This document shows positions 38,553 to 47,619 of a DNA stretch of 64,000 nucleotides, piece by piece. Origin of the DNA: Pseudomonas sp. URIL14HWK12:I12. Lineage in GTDB: Bacteria; Pseudomonadota; Gammaproteobacteria; Pseudomonadales; Pseudomonadaceae. The stretch covers positions 372,001 through 436,000 of the forward strand of contig NZ_QEQL01000002.1 of assembly GCF_003097135.1 (NCBI RefSeq), given 5' to 3'. A program made the position numbers and the translations under genes. The notes under the pieces were generated by a model. That model saw only the letters and a program-made list of their open reading frames with translations, was not told the DNA's origin and did not search any database. The first letter of the stretch is position 1; each line of letters begins with the position of its first letter.

Positions 38553-39647
38553 ATGAGCGCTGTCACCACCGCTACCGTCGAAGCGGCCCTTCGCCAATAC
38601 ACCGACCCTTATCTCGAGCAAGACCCGGTCAGTGCCGGCTGCGTCGAGCGCATCGACGTGCAAGGTGATCGGGTAGAGGTGGCGCTGTGCCTGGGTTATG
38701 CCGCTGGGCAGTTCCACCCCGGTTGGGCGCAAACTCTGCAGGCGGGCCTGGAGCAGCTGCAGGGCGTGGCCAGCGCCAAGGTGGTGGTGCGCACAGAGGT
38801 GCTGCCCCACAAGGCGCAAGCGCAAGTCCCGGCCATGGCCAGTGTCAAGAACATCATCGCTGTGGCGTCCGGCAAAGGCGGTGTGGGCAAATCGACCACC
38901 GCCGCCAACCTGGCCTTGGCCCTGGCCCTAGAGGGCGCTCGGGTCGGGATCCTCGATGCCGACATCTACGGCCCCAGCCAAGGCATCATGTTCGGCATTC
39001 CCGAAGGTACCCGACCACAAGTGCGTGATCAGAAATGGTTTGTGCCGATCAAGGCACACGGGGTAGAGGTCATGTCCATGGCGTTTCTCACCGATGACAA
39101 CACCCCTATGGTGTGGCGCGGGCCGATGGTTTCTGGCGCGCTGCTGCAGTTGATCACCCAGACCGCGTGGGACAACCTCGACTATCTGGTGATCGACATG
39201 CCACCGGGTACCGGAGACATCCAGCTGACGTTGTCGCAAAAGGTGCCCGTGGCAGGTTCGGTGGTAGTGACCACGCCGCAGGACCTCGCGCTGTTGGACG
39301 CACGCAAAGGGGTGGAGATGTTCCGCAAGGTCCACATTCCGGTGCTTGGTGTGGTGGAGAACATGGCAGTGCACGTGTGCTCGAACTGCGGCCATGCCGA
39401 GCATTTGTTCGGTGAAGGTGGCGGTGAGAAGCTCGCGGCGCAGTATGGTGTCGACCTCCTGGCCTCGCTACCGCTGGCGATGACTATCCGCGAACAGGCC
39501 GATGGAGGGCGCCCTACGGTCATCGCCGAACCTGAAAGCCTGATTGCCATGACCTACCAGCAACTGGCTCGCCACGTGGGGGCCCGCATCGTGCGCCAGG
39601 CGGCGACGGCACCGGCGATGCCGACGATCACGGTTAGCGACGATTGA
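38553..39647 (+). CDS. mrp: Mrp/ApbC Fe-S cluster carrier ATPase
   Basis: A P-loop ATPase that carries Fe-S clusters to apoproteins. The 364-residue protein has an N-terminal MIP18-like domain, the deviant Walker A SGKGGVGKSTT near residue 108, switch DADIYGPSQ and the cluster-binding CSNC near residue 273. Start at 38553 with CGGAG upstream. The divergent metG neighbour is conserved in many gammaproteobacteria. Confidence 0.95.
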   Translation: MSAVTTATVEAALRQYTDPYLEQDPVSAGCVERIDVQGDRVEVALCLGYAAGQFHPGWAQTLQAGLEQLQGVASAKVVVRTEVLPHKAQAQVPAMASVKNIIAVASGKGGVGKSTTAANLALALALEGARVGILDADIYGPSQGIMFGIPEGTRPQVRDQKWFVPIKAHGVEVMSMAFLTDDNTPMVWRGPMVSGALLQLITQTAWDNLDYLVIDMPPGTGDIQLTLSQKVPVAGSVVVTTPQDLALLDARKGVEMFRKVHIPVLGVVENMAVHVCSNCGHAEHLFGEGGGEKLAAQYGVDLLASLPLAMTIREQADGGRPTVIAEPESLIAMTYQQLARHVGARIVRQAATAPAMPTITVSDD

Positions 39648-39735
39648 TGGCGCAGGGAGCGGGGCGGCCGTAATAGCCGCTTCGAGAGGCAGTTTGTGCA
39701 GGGCTCGCTGTACGGTGCGGGTGGCAAAATGCTCA

Positions 39736-39790
39736 TTGCATGGCGCCCATTGCATGGCGCCCACTGCGTGGCGCCCACTGCGTGGCGCCA
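39736..39790. repeat. 14-bp tandem repeat, about four copies
   Basis: Units of (T/C)TGC(A/G)TGGCGCCCA: two copies with TTGCAT, then one with CTGCGT, and a last copy lacking one base. Each unit contains the palindrome GGCGCC. It lies between the mrp stop and the cold-shock gene terminator. Confidence 0.85.
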
Positions 39791-39796
39791 AAAAAA

Positions 39797-39823
39797 GAAA
39801 AACCCGCCGATTGGCGGGTTTTT
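39797..39823. terminator. Two-way terminator between mrp and the cold-shock gene
   Basis: AAAAACCCGCC/GGCGGGTTTTT with a GATT loop; works for both directions. Confidence 0.88.
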
Positions 39824-39843
39824 CTCGGGCAGTGCCGCGAAGC

Positions 39844-40053
39844 TTAGGCTACGCGAACTTGCTCGGCTTGCATGCCTTTCTGGCCGCGGGTAGCAACGAA
39901 GCTGACCGCTTGGCCTTCTTTCAGGCTTTTGAAACCGTCGGATTCGATGGCTTTGTAGTGAACGAACAGGTCGTCACCAGCTTCCGGGGTGATGAAGCCG
40001 TAGCCTTTCTCATCGTTGAACCACTTGACGGTACCGTTTTGACGGTTGGACAT
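39844..40053 (-). CDS. CspA-family cold shock protein
   Basis: This 69-residue single-strand nucleic acid chaperone has both RNA-binding motifs, KGYGFIT and DLFVHY. Start at 40053 ([12 protein letters not shown]) with AAGGAG upstream; the open frame to 40119 is leader. The long untranslated region upstream (to about 40140) is typical for cold-shock mRNAs. Which paralogue it is cannot be said. Confidence 0.93.
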   Translation of the reverse strand: MSNRQNGTVKWFNDEKGYGFITPEAGDDLFVHYKAIESDGFKSLKEGQAVSFVATRGQKGMQAEQVRVA

Positions 40054-40325
40054 TTGAATCAGTCTCCTTGGACTAAGTGAACAGCGCTCGGGAACATCCC
40101 CAGACGCGACTGAGTGCAAAGAGCGGAAAAATTCTTGTAGATGGAGATATCGAAACCTAACATCGTGCAGTCATTCTCGGCGACACGTAGCATCACAGTA
40201 GCGCCACCTTACCCGTTTTCGACAGCCCTGCCAATGGCCTTGTGCGCTGCTGCTTTTGCGCTGGGTGGCGCGCGCCGGTAAGATGCGCGCAAATTCGTTC
40301 TTTTGGTTAATTCAGGGCCCTGCAA

Positions 40326-40892
40326 ATGAGCATCAAATCGGACAAGTGGATTCGTCGCATGGCGCAAGAGCACGGCATGATCGAGCCGTTCGTCGAGCGG
40401 CAGGTGCGCGGCGAGGGCGCCGACCGGTTGATCTCCTTCGGGGTGTCCAGCTATGGCTACGATGTGCGTTGCGCCGACGAGTTCAAGGTCTTCACCAATA
40501 TCAACAGCGCCACGGTCGACCCCAAGAATTTCGACGCCGGCAGCTTCGTGGATATCAAGAGCGACGTCTGCATCATTCCACCCAACTCCTTCGCCTTGGC
40601 ACGTACCGTCGAATATTTCCGCATACCGCGCAATGTGCTGACCATCTGCCTGGGCAAAAGCACGTACGCGCGCTGCGGCATCATCGTCAATGTCACCCCG
40701 CTCGAGCCGGAGTGGGAAGGCCATGTGACCCTCGAATTTTCCAATACCACCACACTGCCTGCGAAGATCTACGCCAACGAGGGCGTCGCGCAGATGCTGT
40801 TTCTGGAGTCCGACGAGGAATGCGAAGTCTCTTATAAAGACCGCGGTGGTAAATATCAGGGCCAACGTGGCGTGACCTTGCCCAGAGCTTGA
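40326..40892 (+). CDS. dcd: dCTP deaminase
   Basis: It deaminates dCTP to dUTP for thymidylate synthesis. The 188-residue trimer-forming protein shows VSSYGYDVR near residue 39, [10 protein letters not shown] near residue 110 and the catalytic Glu in VTLEFSNTT near residue 138. It is monocistronic here. Confidence 0.95.
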   Translation: MSIKSDKWIRRMAQEHGMIEPFVERQVRGEGADRLISFGVSSYGYDVRCADEFKVFTNINSATVDPKNFDAGSFVDIKSDVCIIPPNSFALARTVEYFRIPRNVLTICLGKSTYARCGIIVNVTPLEPEWEGHVTLEFSNTTTLPAKIYANEGVAQMLFLESDEECEVSYKDRGGKYQGQRGVTLPRA

Positions 40893-41006
40893 GGTTGGCT
40901 GCCTGCCGATGAAGGGCGGGAATTTGCCCTCATTCTTGCACTCCAACAAGGGTCGCCATGCGATTTGCGCTGATGTGCAACGCAGGCAAACGACCCAGGA
41001 GTGCCT

Positions 41007-41231
41007 ATGAAGCTCGACCCAACCATCCGTGCGACCCTCGCACACTTGCAGCCGAATCAGATCGGCATGATGGCATGGACGCTGCTCGCCAACCCCCTAG
41101 CGACGCATCAGGCCGGCGGCCTGCCCGGCCAGCCAGACCCGGATATCCCCTACCCGGCTCAGCCCGAGGAGCCCTCGGAGCCGGGCGAGCCCACCCTTCC
41201 AGACCAACCGCCACCCACCCCGATGGCGTGA
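41007..41231 (+). CDS. Small protein with proline-rich tail
   Basis: This 74-residue product has a helical first half (MKLDPTIRATLAHLQPNQ to about residue 35) and a second half of Pro-Glu-Gly-Asp repeats. AGGAG lies seven bases before the ATG at 41007 and a terminator follows. No family recognised; the tail looks disordered. Confidence 0.6.
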   Translation: MKLDPTIRATLAHLQPNQIGMMAWTLLANPLATHQAGGLPGQPDPDIPYPAQPEEPSEPGEPTLPDQPPPTPMA

Positions 41232-41236
41232 ACAAC

Positions 41237-41262
41237 AAAGGGCGCCCGAGGGCGCCCTTTGT
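41237..41262. terminator. Terminator after the proline-rich ORF
   Basis: AAAGGGCGCC/GGCGCCCTTT stem with a short loop. It stands 65 bases from the convergent MFS gene. Confidence 0.75.
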
Positions 41263-41326
41263 CATTGGCTGTTGCTTTAAAAGAGCCAGGTATCGGGCTG
41301 TTGCCCGCTGCCCTGGCTTTTGACTT

Positions 41327-42685
41327 TCAGTGAGTGACCGGGGCGCTTGCCTTCTCGGCCGGGGCTTCATCGACCACCCCTTTGAGCTCGATACGCTTGA
41401 TCTCGCCCACGATGAACAGGTAGCTGAACGCCGCTACGAAGGCGTTCACGCCTACGAACACCAAAGCCATCTTGAACGAGCCGGTCGAGGCAATGATGTA
41501 GCCGATGATGATCGGGGTGCTGATCGAAGACAGGTTGCCGATCATGTTGAACAGGCCACCCGACAGACCTGCGATCTGCTTGGGTGCGGTGTCTGACATG
41601 ACAGCCCAGCCCAATGCACCGATACCTTTGCCAAAGAACGCCAATGCCATAAAGCCCACGACCATCCAGTCGGCATCGACATAGTTGCACAGGATCATGC
41701 TCATCGACAGCAACATGCCGCCCACGATCGGCACTTTGCGTGCCACGCTCAAGCTGTTGCCGCGGCGCAGCAGCCAGTCGGAAATGATCCCGCCCAGCAC
41801 GCCGCCAATGAATCCGCAAACCGCTGGCAAGGAGGCGATGAAGCCCGCTTTGAGGATGGTCATGCCGCGTTCCTGTACCAGATAAACCGGGAACCAGGTC
41901 AGGAAAAAGTAGGTGAGGGCGTTGATGCAAAACTGGCCCAAGTAAATACCTGCCATCATCCGGTTGCTCAGCAACTGGCCGATGTAGCTCCACTTGGGGC
42001 CTGCGTCCTTCTTCGCGCCAGCCTGATCGAGCTCAACCAATGCCCCGTTCTGGGCGATGTACTCGTATTCGGCTGCATTGATCTTGGGGTGATCCTTGGG
42101 GCTGTAGATGGTGTACATCCAGATCACCGAGATGACGATACCTAGGCCGCCCATCACCAGAAACACATGCTGCCAGCCCCAGTGGTACACGATGGCGCCC
42201 ATCATCGGCGCGAACAGCACGGTGGCAAAATACTGCGCCGAATTGAATACCGCAGAGGCAGTGCCGCGCTCCTTGGTTGGGAACCAGGCTGCGACGATGC
42301 GCGCATTGCCCGGGAAGGAGGGCGCTTCGGCCAGGCCTACCAGCATGCGCAGGCAGAACAGCGAAGCGACGATGACGCCAGTGCCGAATTCACCCACATA
42401 GCCCTGAGCGATAGTGAACACAGACCACAGGAAGATCCCGGCGGCATACACCTTTTTTGAACCGAAACGGTCGAGCAGCCAACCCCCTGGGATCTGGCCG
42501 AGCACATAGGCCCAACCGAAGGCAGAGAAGATGTAGCCCAGTGAGACGGCGTCGATGCCCAGCTCTTTCTGGATGCTTGAGCCTGCGATGGAGATGGTAG
42601 CGCGGTCGGCATAGTTGATCGTGGTCACCAGGAACAGCATGAACAGGATCAGGTAGCGGACGCGGGACTGCTTGGTGCTTTGCAT
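41327..42685 (-). CDS. gudP: MFS permease, glucarate/galactarate (GudP) type
   Basis: The 452-residue, 12-helix transporter reads closely like E. coli GudP through its length: NYADRATISIAGS, FGWAYVLGQIPGGWLLDRFGS, EAPSFPGNARIVAAWFP and FFGKGIGALGWAVMSDTAPK. GudP imports D-glucarate with protons. The glucarate dehydratase and downstream enzymes are not in the window. An AAAAACAA motif (minus strand 42710-42703) lies upstream of the GGGAG ribosome site. A LacI-type regulator gene precedes it on the same strand. Confidence 0.85.
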   Translation of the reverse strand: MQSTKQSRVRYLILFMLFLVTTINYADRATISIAGSSIQKELGIDAVSLGYIFSAFGWAYVLGQIPGGWLLDRFGSKKVYAAGIFLWSVFTIAQGYVGEFGTGVIVASLFCLRMLVGLAEAPSFPGNARIVAAWFPTKERGTASAVFNSAQYFATVLFAPMMGAIVYHWGWQHVFLVMGGLGIVISVIWMYTIYSPKDHPKINAAEYEYIAQNGALVELDQAGAKKDAGPKWSYIGQLLSNRMMAGIYLGQFCINALTYFFLTWFPVYLVQERGMTILKAGFIASLPAVCGFIGGVLGGIISDWLLRRGNSLSVARKVPIVGGMLLSMSMILCNYVDADWMVVGFMALAFFGKGIGALGWAVMSDTAPKQIAGLSGGLFNMIGNLSSISTPIIIGYIIASTGSFKMALVFVGVNAFVAAFSYLFIVGEIKRIELKGVVDEAPAEKASAPVTH

Positions 42686-42783
42686 GGTGAAGCTCCCACG
42701 AATTGTTTTTGTCTGGCGGGGCAGTGCGGGCCTGCACGTACGTTGTTAGTCGTCGTACAACATTGGCTGCATCATCATAGGCA

Positions 42784-42795
42784 GATAACGTTATC
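42784..42795. promoter_or_regulatory. Palindromic operator candidate GATAACGTTATC
   Basis: A perfect 12-bp palindrome with a central CG, the usual form of LacI-family operators. It lies about 100 bases upstream of the permease ATG and after the LacI-type gene. Confidence 0.55.
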
Positions 42796-42830
42796 ATTCA
42801 ACCCCCTCCGCTCAGTTTTTTTACAAACGG

Positions 42831-43904
42831 TCAGGTGCTGGCGCGTTCGATGAGTTCGAAGCCGGTATCCACGCGGGTTTCAGTGGGCTGCCCAATGAGG
42901 CGGCGAAGCAGTGCCCGTGCGACTTGCTCGCCCATGGCTTCTGAGTTCACGCTGACGGTAGACAGTGGGGGCCAGGCGAAGCGGCCATTCTGGGTGTCGC
43001 CGAAACCCAGTACGCGTACATCTTCAGGTACCCGAAGGCCCCGGCTGCTGGCTTCGGCGATGACCCCAAGCGCGACAGTGTCGGAGCTACAGAACACCAG
43101 ATCAGGCGGTGTGGGGTGCTCCGCCAGCATCACGGCAAACCCTTTGCGGCCGACCTCCCACGTCGACGGCAGGGGGAGGATGACTTCCGATGCGGGGCGC
43201 GCGCCTGCATCAAGCAGCGCTCGCGCCAGGCCCTGGTTGCGCCTGCGAGCACGTGGGTCGTCGACTGAAATCAGCCCTTGCCGGCGACAGCCTTTTTTCA
43301 GGAAGTGGGCGCCGACGGTTTGACCCACTGCCTCGTGGGAGAAACCCACCTGAATGTCCAAGGGATCATCGGATAGGTCCCACGCTTCCACAACGGGAAT
43401 GCCTGCATTGGCGAGCCGCTCGCGGCAGGCAGCGGTATGCAGGGTTCCCGTCAACACGATGCCGTCGGGCCTGCGGCCGATGATCGCCTCGAGCAACGCT
43501 TGTTCTTTCTCTGCCGAATAGCCAGTTGGGCCGATCAGGGACTGATAGCCCGCTTCGGTGAGGCGATCCATGATGGCATGGATAACGTTGGCATAAATGG
43601 AGTTGGCGACAGTTGGCAGCAGGATGGCTATCAGATGGCTACGGCTGGTAGCCAGGCTGCCCGCAAGCAGGTTCGGCCGGTAGCCCATGCGGCTGACCAC
43701 CTCCAACACCCGTTCGCGCGTGGCTGCGCTGACCAGCTCCGGGCGGTGCAGTGCACGCGATACGGTGATCGGCGACACGCCCGCCTGCCGCGCGACGTCG
43801 GTAACCGTGACTGGGTGGCCGTCGCCAGGGGCAGCCCCAGCGCTTCTGCGGGATTTTCTGGCCAAGGCGATCCTTGCGGTGTTTGAGGCCACGAAGTATG
43901 CCAT
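42831..43904 (-). CDS. LacI-family transcription regulator
   Basis: The 357-residue product has a LacI HTH (VTVTDVARQAGVSPITVSRALHRP) and a periplasmic-binding-protein-like effector domain. It probably controls the adjacent permease gene through the palindrome at 42784. The ATG at 43904 has AGAGG only one base away, which is too close; a TTG at about 43863 with AAGGA upstream would drop the first 14 residues and is a real alternative. Effector not known; a sugar acid is likely. Confidence 0.85.
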   Translation of the reverse strand: MAYFVASNTARIALARKSRRSAGAAPGDGHPVTVTDVARQAGVSPITVSRALHRPELVSAATRERVLEVVSRMGYRPNLLAGSLATSRSHLIAILLPTVANSIYANVIHAIMDRLTEAGYQSLIGPTGYSAEKEQALLEAIIGRRPDGIVLTGTLHTAACRERLANAGIPVVEAWDLSDDPLDIQVGFSHEAVGQTVGAHFLKKGCRRQGLISVDDPRARRRNQGLARALLDAGARPASEVILPLPSTWEVGRKGFAVMLAEHPTPPDLVFCSSDTVALGVIAEASSRGLRVPEDVRVLGFGDTQNGRFAWPPLSTVSVNSEAMGEQVARALLRRLIGQPTETRVDTGFELIERAST

Positions 43905-43979
43905 GCCTCTGGTTTCGCAGTCGCGTATTGCTGTTTCGTCGGCCGGGGCAGCGCAGCGATGTTGCTATTCTGAAGATAA

Positions 43980-43995
43980 TGCCATAATGATGGCA
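43980..43995. repeat. Inverted repeat upstream of the LacI-type gene
   Basis: TGCCAT-AATG-ATGGCA, in the region shared by the LacI-type gene and the divergent GGDEF-EAL gene. It is a possible binding site. Confidence 0.35.
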
Positions 43996-44153
43996 CCTTG
44001 CGCTGCAAGCGCTGTCTGTAGTGCGCAAGGTTGCTTTCAACGACAGGGATCCGTTCGACACGCTCACAAAGCGGCTCAGGGCCCCTCGCACGATCGACTC
44101 GACGACAGGTGCCCTACTGCCATACGCCTATTCCGCGTATGCGGAGGTTCTAC

Positions 44154-45728
44154 ATGATTGACCTGACGTTGAGGCGACCCTTTCGCCTTTGGTTGCTGGT
44201 GGCTGTAACCTTGCTCACCACTCTGTGCATCGCCATCGTGTGGGAGTTTTACCTCGAGCGGGTGATCTCGCATCTGCTGGGGTTGCCCTATAACAACGCT
44301 TTTGAAGAGTCCGAGCGGTGGCGTTTTGTGGCCACCTCCACGCTCTTCGCAGGCCTCTCCATCATTTCGCCCTCGATCCTGCTGAGAAAGCTGATTGCCA
44401 ATACGCGCGTGGGTTATCGCGAGTTGCGTATTGCCAAAGAGCAGTCCGAACACGTTTCGCGGGTCGATGAGCTGAGTGGCTTGGTTAACCGGCGCTTCTT
44501 CATGAAGCAGCTGGCTCATTGCCTGGAAGCCGGCGAACCTACCACGGTGATGCTGATCGACCTGGATAAATTCAAGGTGATCAACGACACCTACGGCCAT
44601 GGCAGCGGTGATTACGTGATCGCTGAAACCGGTCGCCGTCTGAACGATGTGGCGCAAGCATACGGTGCTACGGCGGCCAGGCTTGGGGGTGACGAGTTCT
44701 GCCTCTTGCATAGCGGCCGAACCGACCGGGCGGGCCTGGAAGCGTTCGCCGAGCGGCTGATTGCAGCCCTGTATGCACCCATCACGCTTGAGGGGCGTGC
44801 CTTGCAGGTGGGGGCGACCGTGGGGATCGCCCGTGCGCCGTTCGATGCCAAAACGCCTTCCGAGCTGCTGCATAAGGCCGACAACGCTATGTATTGGGGC
44901 AAGCGTACTGGGCGCGCGCGTTACAGCTTCTACGATTCTGGCCATGAGGCGATGGAGCGGGACCGCCGCGAGCTTGAGGATCGCCTGTTGATGGGGCTGG
45001 CCTTGAGCGAGTTCGAGCCTTACTTTCAGCCGATCGTGGAGTTGCCGAGGCAGGCACCGGTGGGGTTTGAGATCCTGACGCGGTGGGTCCGGCCAGGTGA
45101 TGATCCGGTGATGCCCGGCGAGTTCATTCCAGCCATCCAGGCCCTCGGGCGGATCCCCGAGATGACGTATCAGGTATTGGCCAAGGCATGCGCCATTGCC
45201 GCGGCCTGGCCTGCACACATCAAGCTGTCGCTGAACCTGACCTCGCAGATGATCGTGGAGCCTTTGTTTGCCGATCAGCTGGTCGAACAATTGAAGAAGT
45301 CAGGTTTTGCCCCCCAGCGGCTTGAAGTAGAGATCACCGAGCAGGCGCTGGTAGAGAACCTCGATGCCGCCCGGCGCAACCTGGGTGTGCTCCGGGCGCA
45401 CGGCATCACTGTCGCGCTGGACGACTTCGGCACTGGCTACAGCGGGCTCTATCACCTGGCACGGCTGGAGATCGACAAGATCAAGATCGATCAGTCGTTC
45501 TTCGAGCACGGCCAGGCCCATGGGCTGAAAATGGCCGATGCGATTCTTGGGATGGCACGCAGCCTACAGATCCAGGTCACTGCCGAAGGCATTGAGCACG
45601 CCAGCACGCCCTATTTGCCCGACTGGCTGGCGCATCGCGGGTGCCACTATGGCCAGGGCTATCTGTTCGGCCGGCCGATGCCGGCCGAGCATGTAGGGCG
45701 TTACCTGGCGACAGCGCCGGGCAGTTGA
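44154..45728 (+). CDS. GGDEF-EAL membrane protein (c-di-GMP turnover)
   Basis: The 524-residue protein has two N-terminal membrane segments (about residues 12-32 and 60-80), a GGDEF domain with intact LGGDEF near residue 183 and an EAL domain from about residue 275. The EAL motif reads EIL and the other catalytic motifs (NLTSQ, EITE, DDFGTGYS, KIDQSF, EGIEH) are complete, so phosphodiesterase activity is likely; the cyclase site also looks intact. The short periplasmic loop leaves little room for a sensor. GGAGG precedes the ATG. Confidence 0.9.
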   Translation: MIDLTLRRPFRLWLLVAVTLLTTLCIAIVWEFYLERVISHLLGLPYNNAFEESERWRFVATSTLFAGLSIISPSILLRKLIANTRVGYRELRIAKEQSEHVSRVDELSGLVNRRFFMKQLAHCLEAGEPTTVMLIDLDKFKVINDTYGHGSGDYVIAETGRRLNDVAQAYGATAARLGGDEFCLLHSGRTDRAGLEAFAERLIAALYAPITLEGRALQVGATVGIARAPFDAKTPSELLHKADNAMYWGKRTGRARYSFYDSGHEAMERDRRELEDRLLMGLALSEFEPYFQPIVELPRQAPVGFEILTRWVRPGDDPVMPGEFIPAIQALGRIPEMTYQVLAKACAIAAAWPAHIKLSLNLTSQMIVEPLFADQLVEQLKKSGFAPQRLEVEITEQALVENLDAARRNLGVLRAHGITVALDDFGTGYSGLYHLARLEIDKIKIDQSFFEHGQAHGLKMADAILGMARSLQIQVTAEGIEHASTPYLPDWLAHRGCHYGQGYLFGRPMPAEHVGRYLATAPGS

Positions 45729-45765
45729 GGCTCAACCTCGCTGGAGGCGCTGCCAGGTGGGTGGC

Positions 45766-46239
45766 TCAACTGCCGTAGTAAATGCGGTTGATGTACCAGG
45801 TCGCTTCGCCGCCGGGTACTTGCACCTGCACCTCATCGCCTTCTTCTTTCTTCAGCAGGGCACGGGCCATGGGCGAATCGATGGAGATGTAGTCGTTGCG
45901 CCCGTAGATTTCGTCATAGCCCACGACCCTGAAGGTTTTGGTTTGGCCCTCATCGTTCTCGATCTCCACCCAAGCGCCGAAGAATACCCGCCCTTCCTGC
46001 TCAGGCGCGTAGTCCACGACCTTGGTGTCTTCCAGGCGCTTGCGCAGATAGCGCACGCGCCGATCAATTTCACGCAGTAGCTTCTTGTTGTACTGGTAGT
46101 CGGCGTTTTCGCTGCGATCGCCCAATGAGGCGGCCCAAGCCACCTTCTGGGTGATTTCGGGCCGGTAGACACGCCAAAGGTGATCGAGCTCTTGCTTGAG
46201 GGCGTCGAAGCCCTCGCGGGTGATGATATTGGTGGGCAT
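45766..46239 (-). CDS. greB: Transcript cleavage factor GreB
   Basis: GreB enters the RNA polymerase channel and rescues backtracked complexes. The 157-residue protein has the coiled-coil with the acidic tip (GDRSENADYQYNKKLLREID near residue 40) and a C-terminal FKBP-like domain. It ends the ppiB-lpxH-greB series (24-base gap). Confidence 0.95.
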   Translation of the reverse strand: MPTNIITREGFDALKQELDHLWRVYRPEITQKVAWAASLGDRSENADYQYNKKLLREIDRRVRYLRKRLEDTKVVDYAPEQEGRVFFGAWVEIENDEGQTKTFRVVGYDEIYGRNDYISIDSPMARALLKKEEGDEVQVQVPGGEATWYINRIYYGS

Positions 46240-46263
46240 TGGGCTGTGCCTGTGGTTAGGGCC

Positions 46264-46995
46264 TCAGGGCGCCGGTGCGAGGTCGAAGGGGTCCAGGTGC
46301 CAGCCGTTGGCGCCGACTTCCAGTACCCAGCCCTGGCGATCCCAGTCGCCGAGCACGATGCGCCGGGCGGCCTGGCCATCGACCAGCAGGTGATGGATCG
46401 CCGGGCGATGGGTATGGCCGTGCACCAGGGTGCGCGTGCCGTGGCGGGCCATGCAGGCGGCTACTTCATCGGGGGTTACGTCGACGATATCACTGGCCTT
46501 CATGCGCACCTGCTGGCGGCTTTCACTGCGCAGGGTACGTGCGAGTTTGCGCCGAGTGGCAATGGGCAGGTGCTTGAGCACCCAGAGCGTGACCGGGTTA
46601 CGCAGAATTCGGCGCAGCTTCTGGTAGCGCTCGTCGCGGGTGCAGAGCAGGTCGCCATGCATCAGCAATACCGGCTCACCGCCCAACTCCACAACGCTGG
46701 GATCGGCCAGCAGCGTGCAGCCGGCAGCGCGGCAGAAACGCTGGCCGATCAGAAAATCCCGATTGCCATGCATCAGAAAAAGGCGTGTACCTTGCTCTGC
46801 GAGTGCCCTGAGGGCTTGGGCGATGCCGTCCTGGAAGGCGCTGGTGGCGTCGTCGCCAATCCATACTTCGAAGAAATCGCCAAGGATGTACAGCGCCTCG
46901 GCGCCGCGGGCTCGGCCATCGAGAAAATCAAGAAACGCCCGGGTGATGTCCGGGCGCTCTTCCTGCAGGTGCAGATCGGAAACCAGCAGAATCAC
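46264..46995 (-). CDS. lpxH: UDP-2,3-diacylglucosamine hydrolase LpxH
   Basis: A manganese metallophosphoesterase of lipid A synthesis that makes lipid X at the membrane. The 243-residue protein shows all metal motifs: SDLHL at residues 6-10, GDFFE near 39, GNRD near 77, HGD near 112 and GHTH near 192. It starts with GTG, whose bases overlap the ppiB stop (GTGA), so translation is coupled to ppiB. Confidence 0.95.
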   Translation of the reverse strand: MILLVSDLHLQEERPDITRAFLDFLDGRARGAEALYILGDFFEVWIGDDATSAFQDGIAQALRALAEQGTRLFLMHGNRDFLIGQRFCRAAGCTLLADPSVVELGGEPVLLMHGDLLCTRDERYQKLRRILRNPVTLWVLKHLPIATRRKLARTLRSESRQQVRMKASDIVDVTPDEVAACMARHGTRTLVHGHTHRPAIHHLLVDGQAARRIVLGDWDRQGWVLEVGANGWHLDPFDLAPAP

Positions 46996-47492
46996 TCAAC
47001 GATCTCGGCGGTCTCGATGATTACGTCATCCTTGGGAACATCCTGATGGCCAGCCTTCGAACCGGTGGCAACGCCCTTGATGGCGTCGACCACGTCCTGG
47101 CCTTCGATCACTTCACCGAACACCGCGTAGCCCCAGCCTTGTGGGGTAGGAGCGCTGTGGTTGAGGAAGTCGTTGTCGGCCACGTTGATGAAGAACTGTG
47201 CCGAAGCCGAATGCGGCTCCATGGTGCGAGCCATGGCAACGCTGTACTTCTTGTTCTTCAGGCCGTTGTTGGCCTCGTTCTTGATACTTGCGCGGGTTTT
47301 CTTCTGCTCCATGCCTGGGGCGAAGCCGCCGCCCTGGATCATGAAGTTGTTGATCACGCGGTGAAACACGGTGCCGTTGTAATGGCCTTCGTTAACGTAC
47401 TGGACGAAGTTCGCAACGGTCTCCGGCGCCTTGGCTTCGTCGAGTTGCAGGACGATATCGCCGTGATTGGTTTTGAGCTTGACCTTGGACAT
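46992..47492 (-). CDS. ppiB: Peptidyl-prolyl cis-trans isomerase B (cyclophilin)
   Basis: This 166-residue cytoplasmic cyclophilin has [14 protein letters not shown] near residue 42 and [11 protein letters not shown] near residue 96. The ATG at 47492 gives the usual [15 protein letters not shown] start; the frame is open to 47537 without a ribosome site. It leads the ppiB-lpxH-greB transcript and is divergent from glnS. Confidence 0.95.
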   Translation of the reverse strand: MSKVKLKTNHGDIVLQLDEAKAPETVANFVQYVNEGHYNGTVFHRVINNFMIQGGGFAPGMEQKKTRASIKNEANNGLKNKKYSVAMARTMEPHSASAQFFINVADNDFLNHSAPTPQGWGYAVFGEVIEGQDVVDAIKGVATGSKAGHQDVPKDDVIIETAEIVE

Positions 47493-47619
47493 ATGCAGTA
47501 CTCTTGTCGAAAATTCAGGGGCAGGGCGGCGCAGCACCGCGCCGGCCTGTCAGTGGCTTGACACCTTCGGCTATGATAAGCGCTTTGTTATAGCTGGCAC
47601 ACCCGTATTCAAGGATTCT

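Noticed and set aside
39736..39790. Tandem repeat as a CRISPR array
   Set aside because: Units of 14 bp follow each other directly without spacers, and no cas genes are present.
44154..45728. Inactive EAL domain because the motif reads EIL
   Set aside because: The glutamate is what matters and the other catalytic motifs are intact, so activity is still likely.
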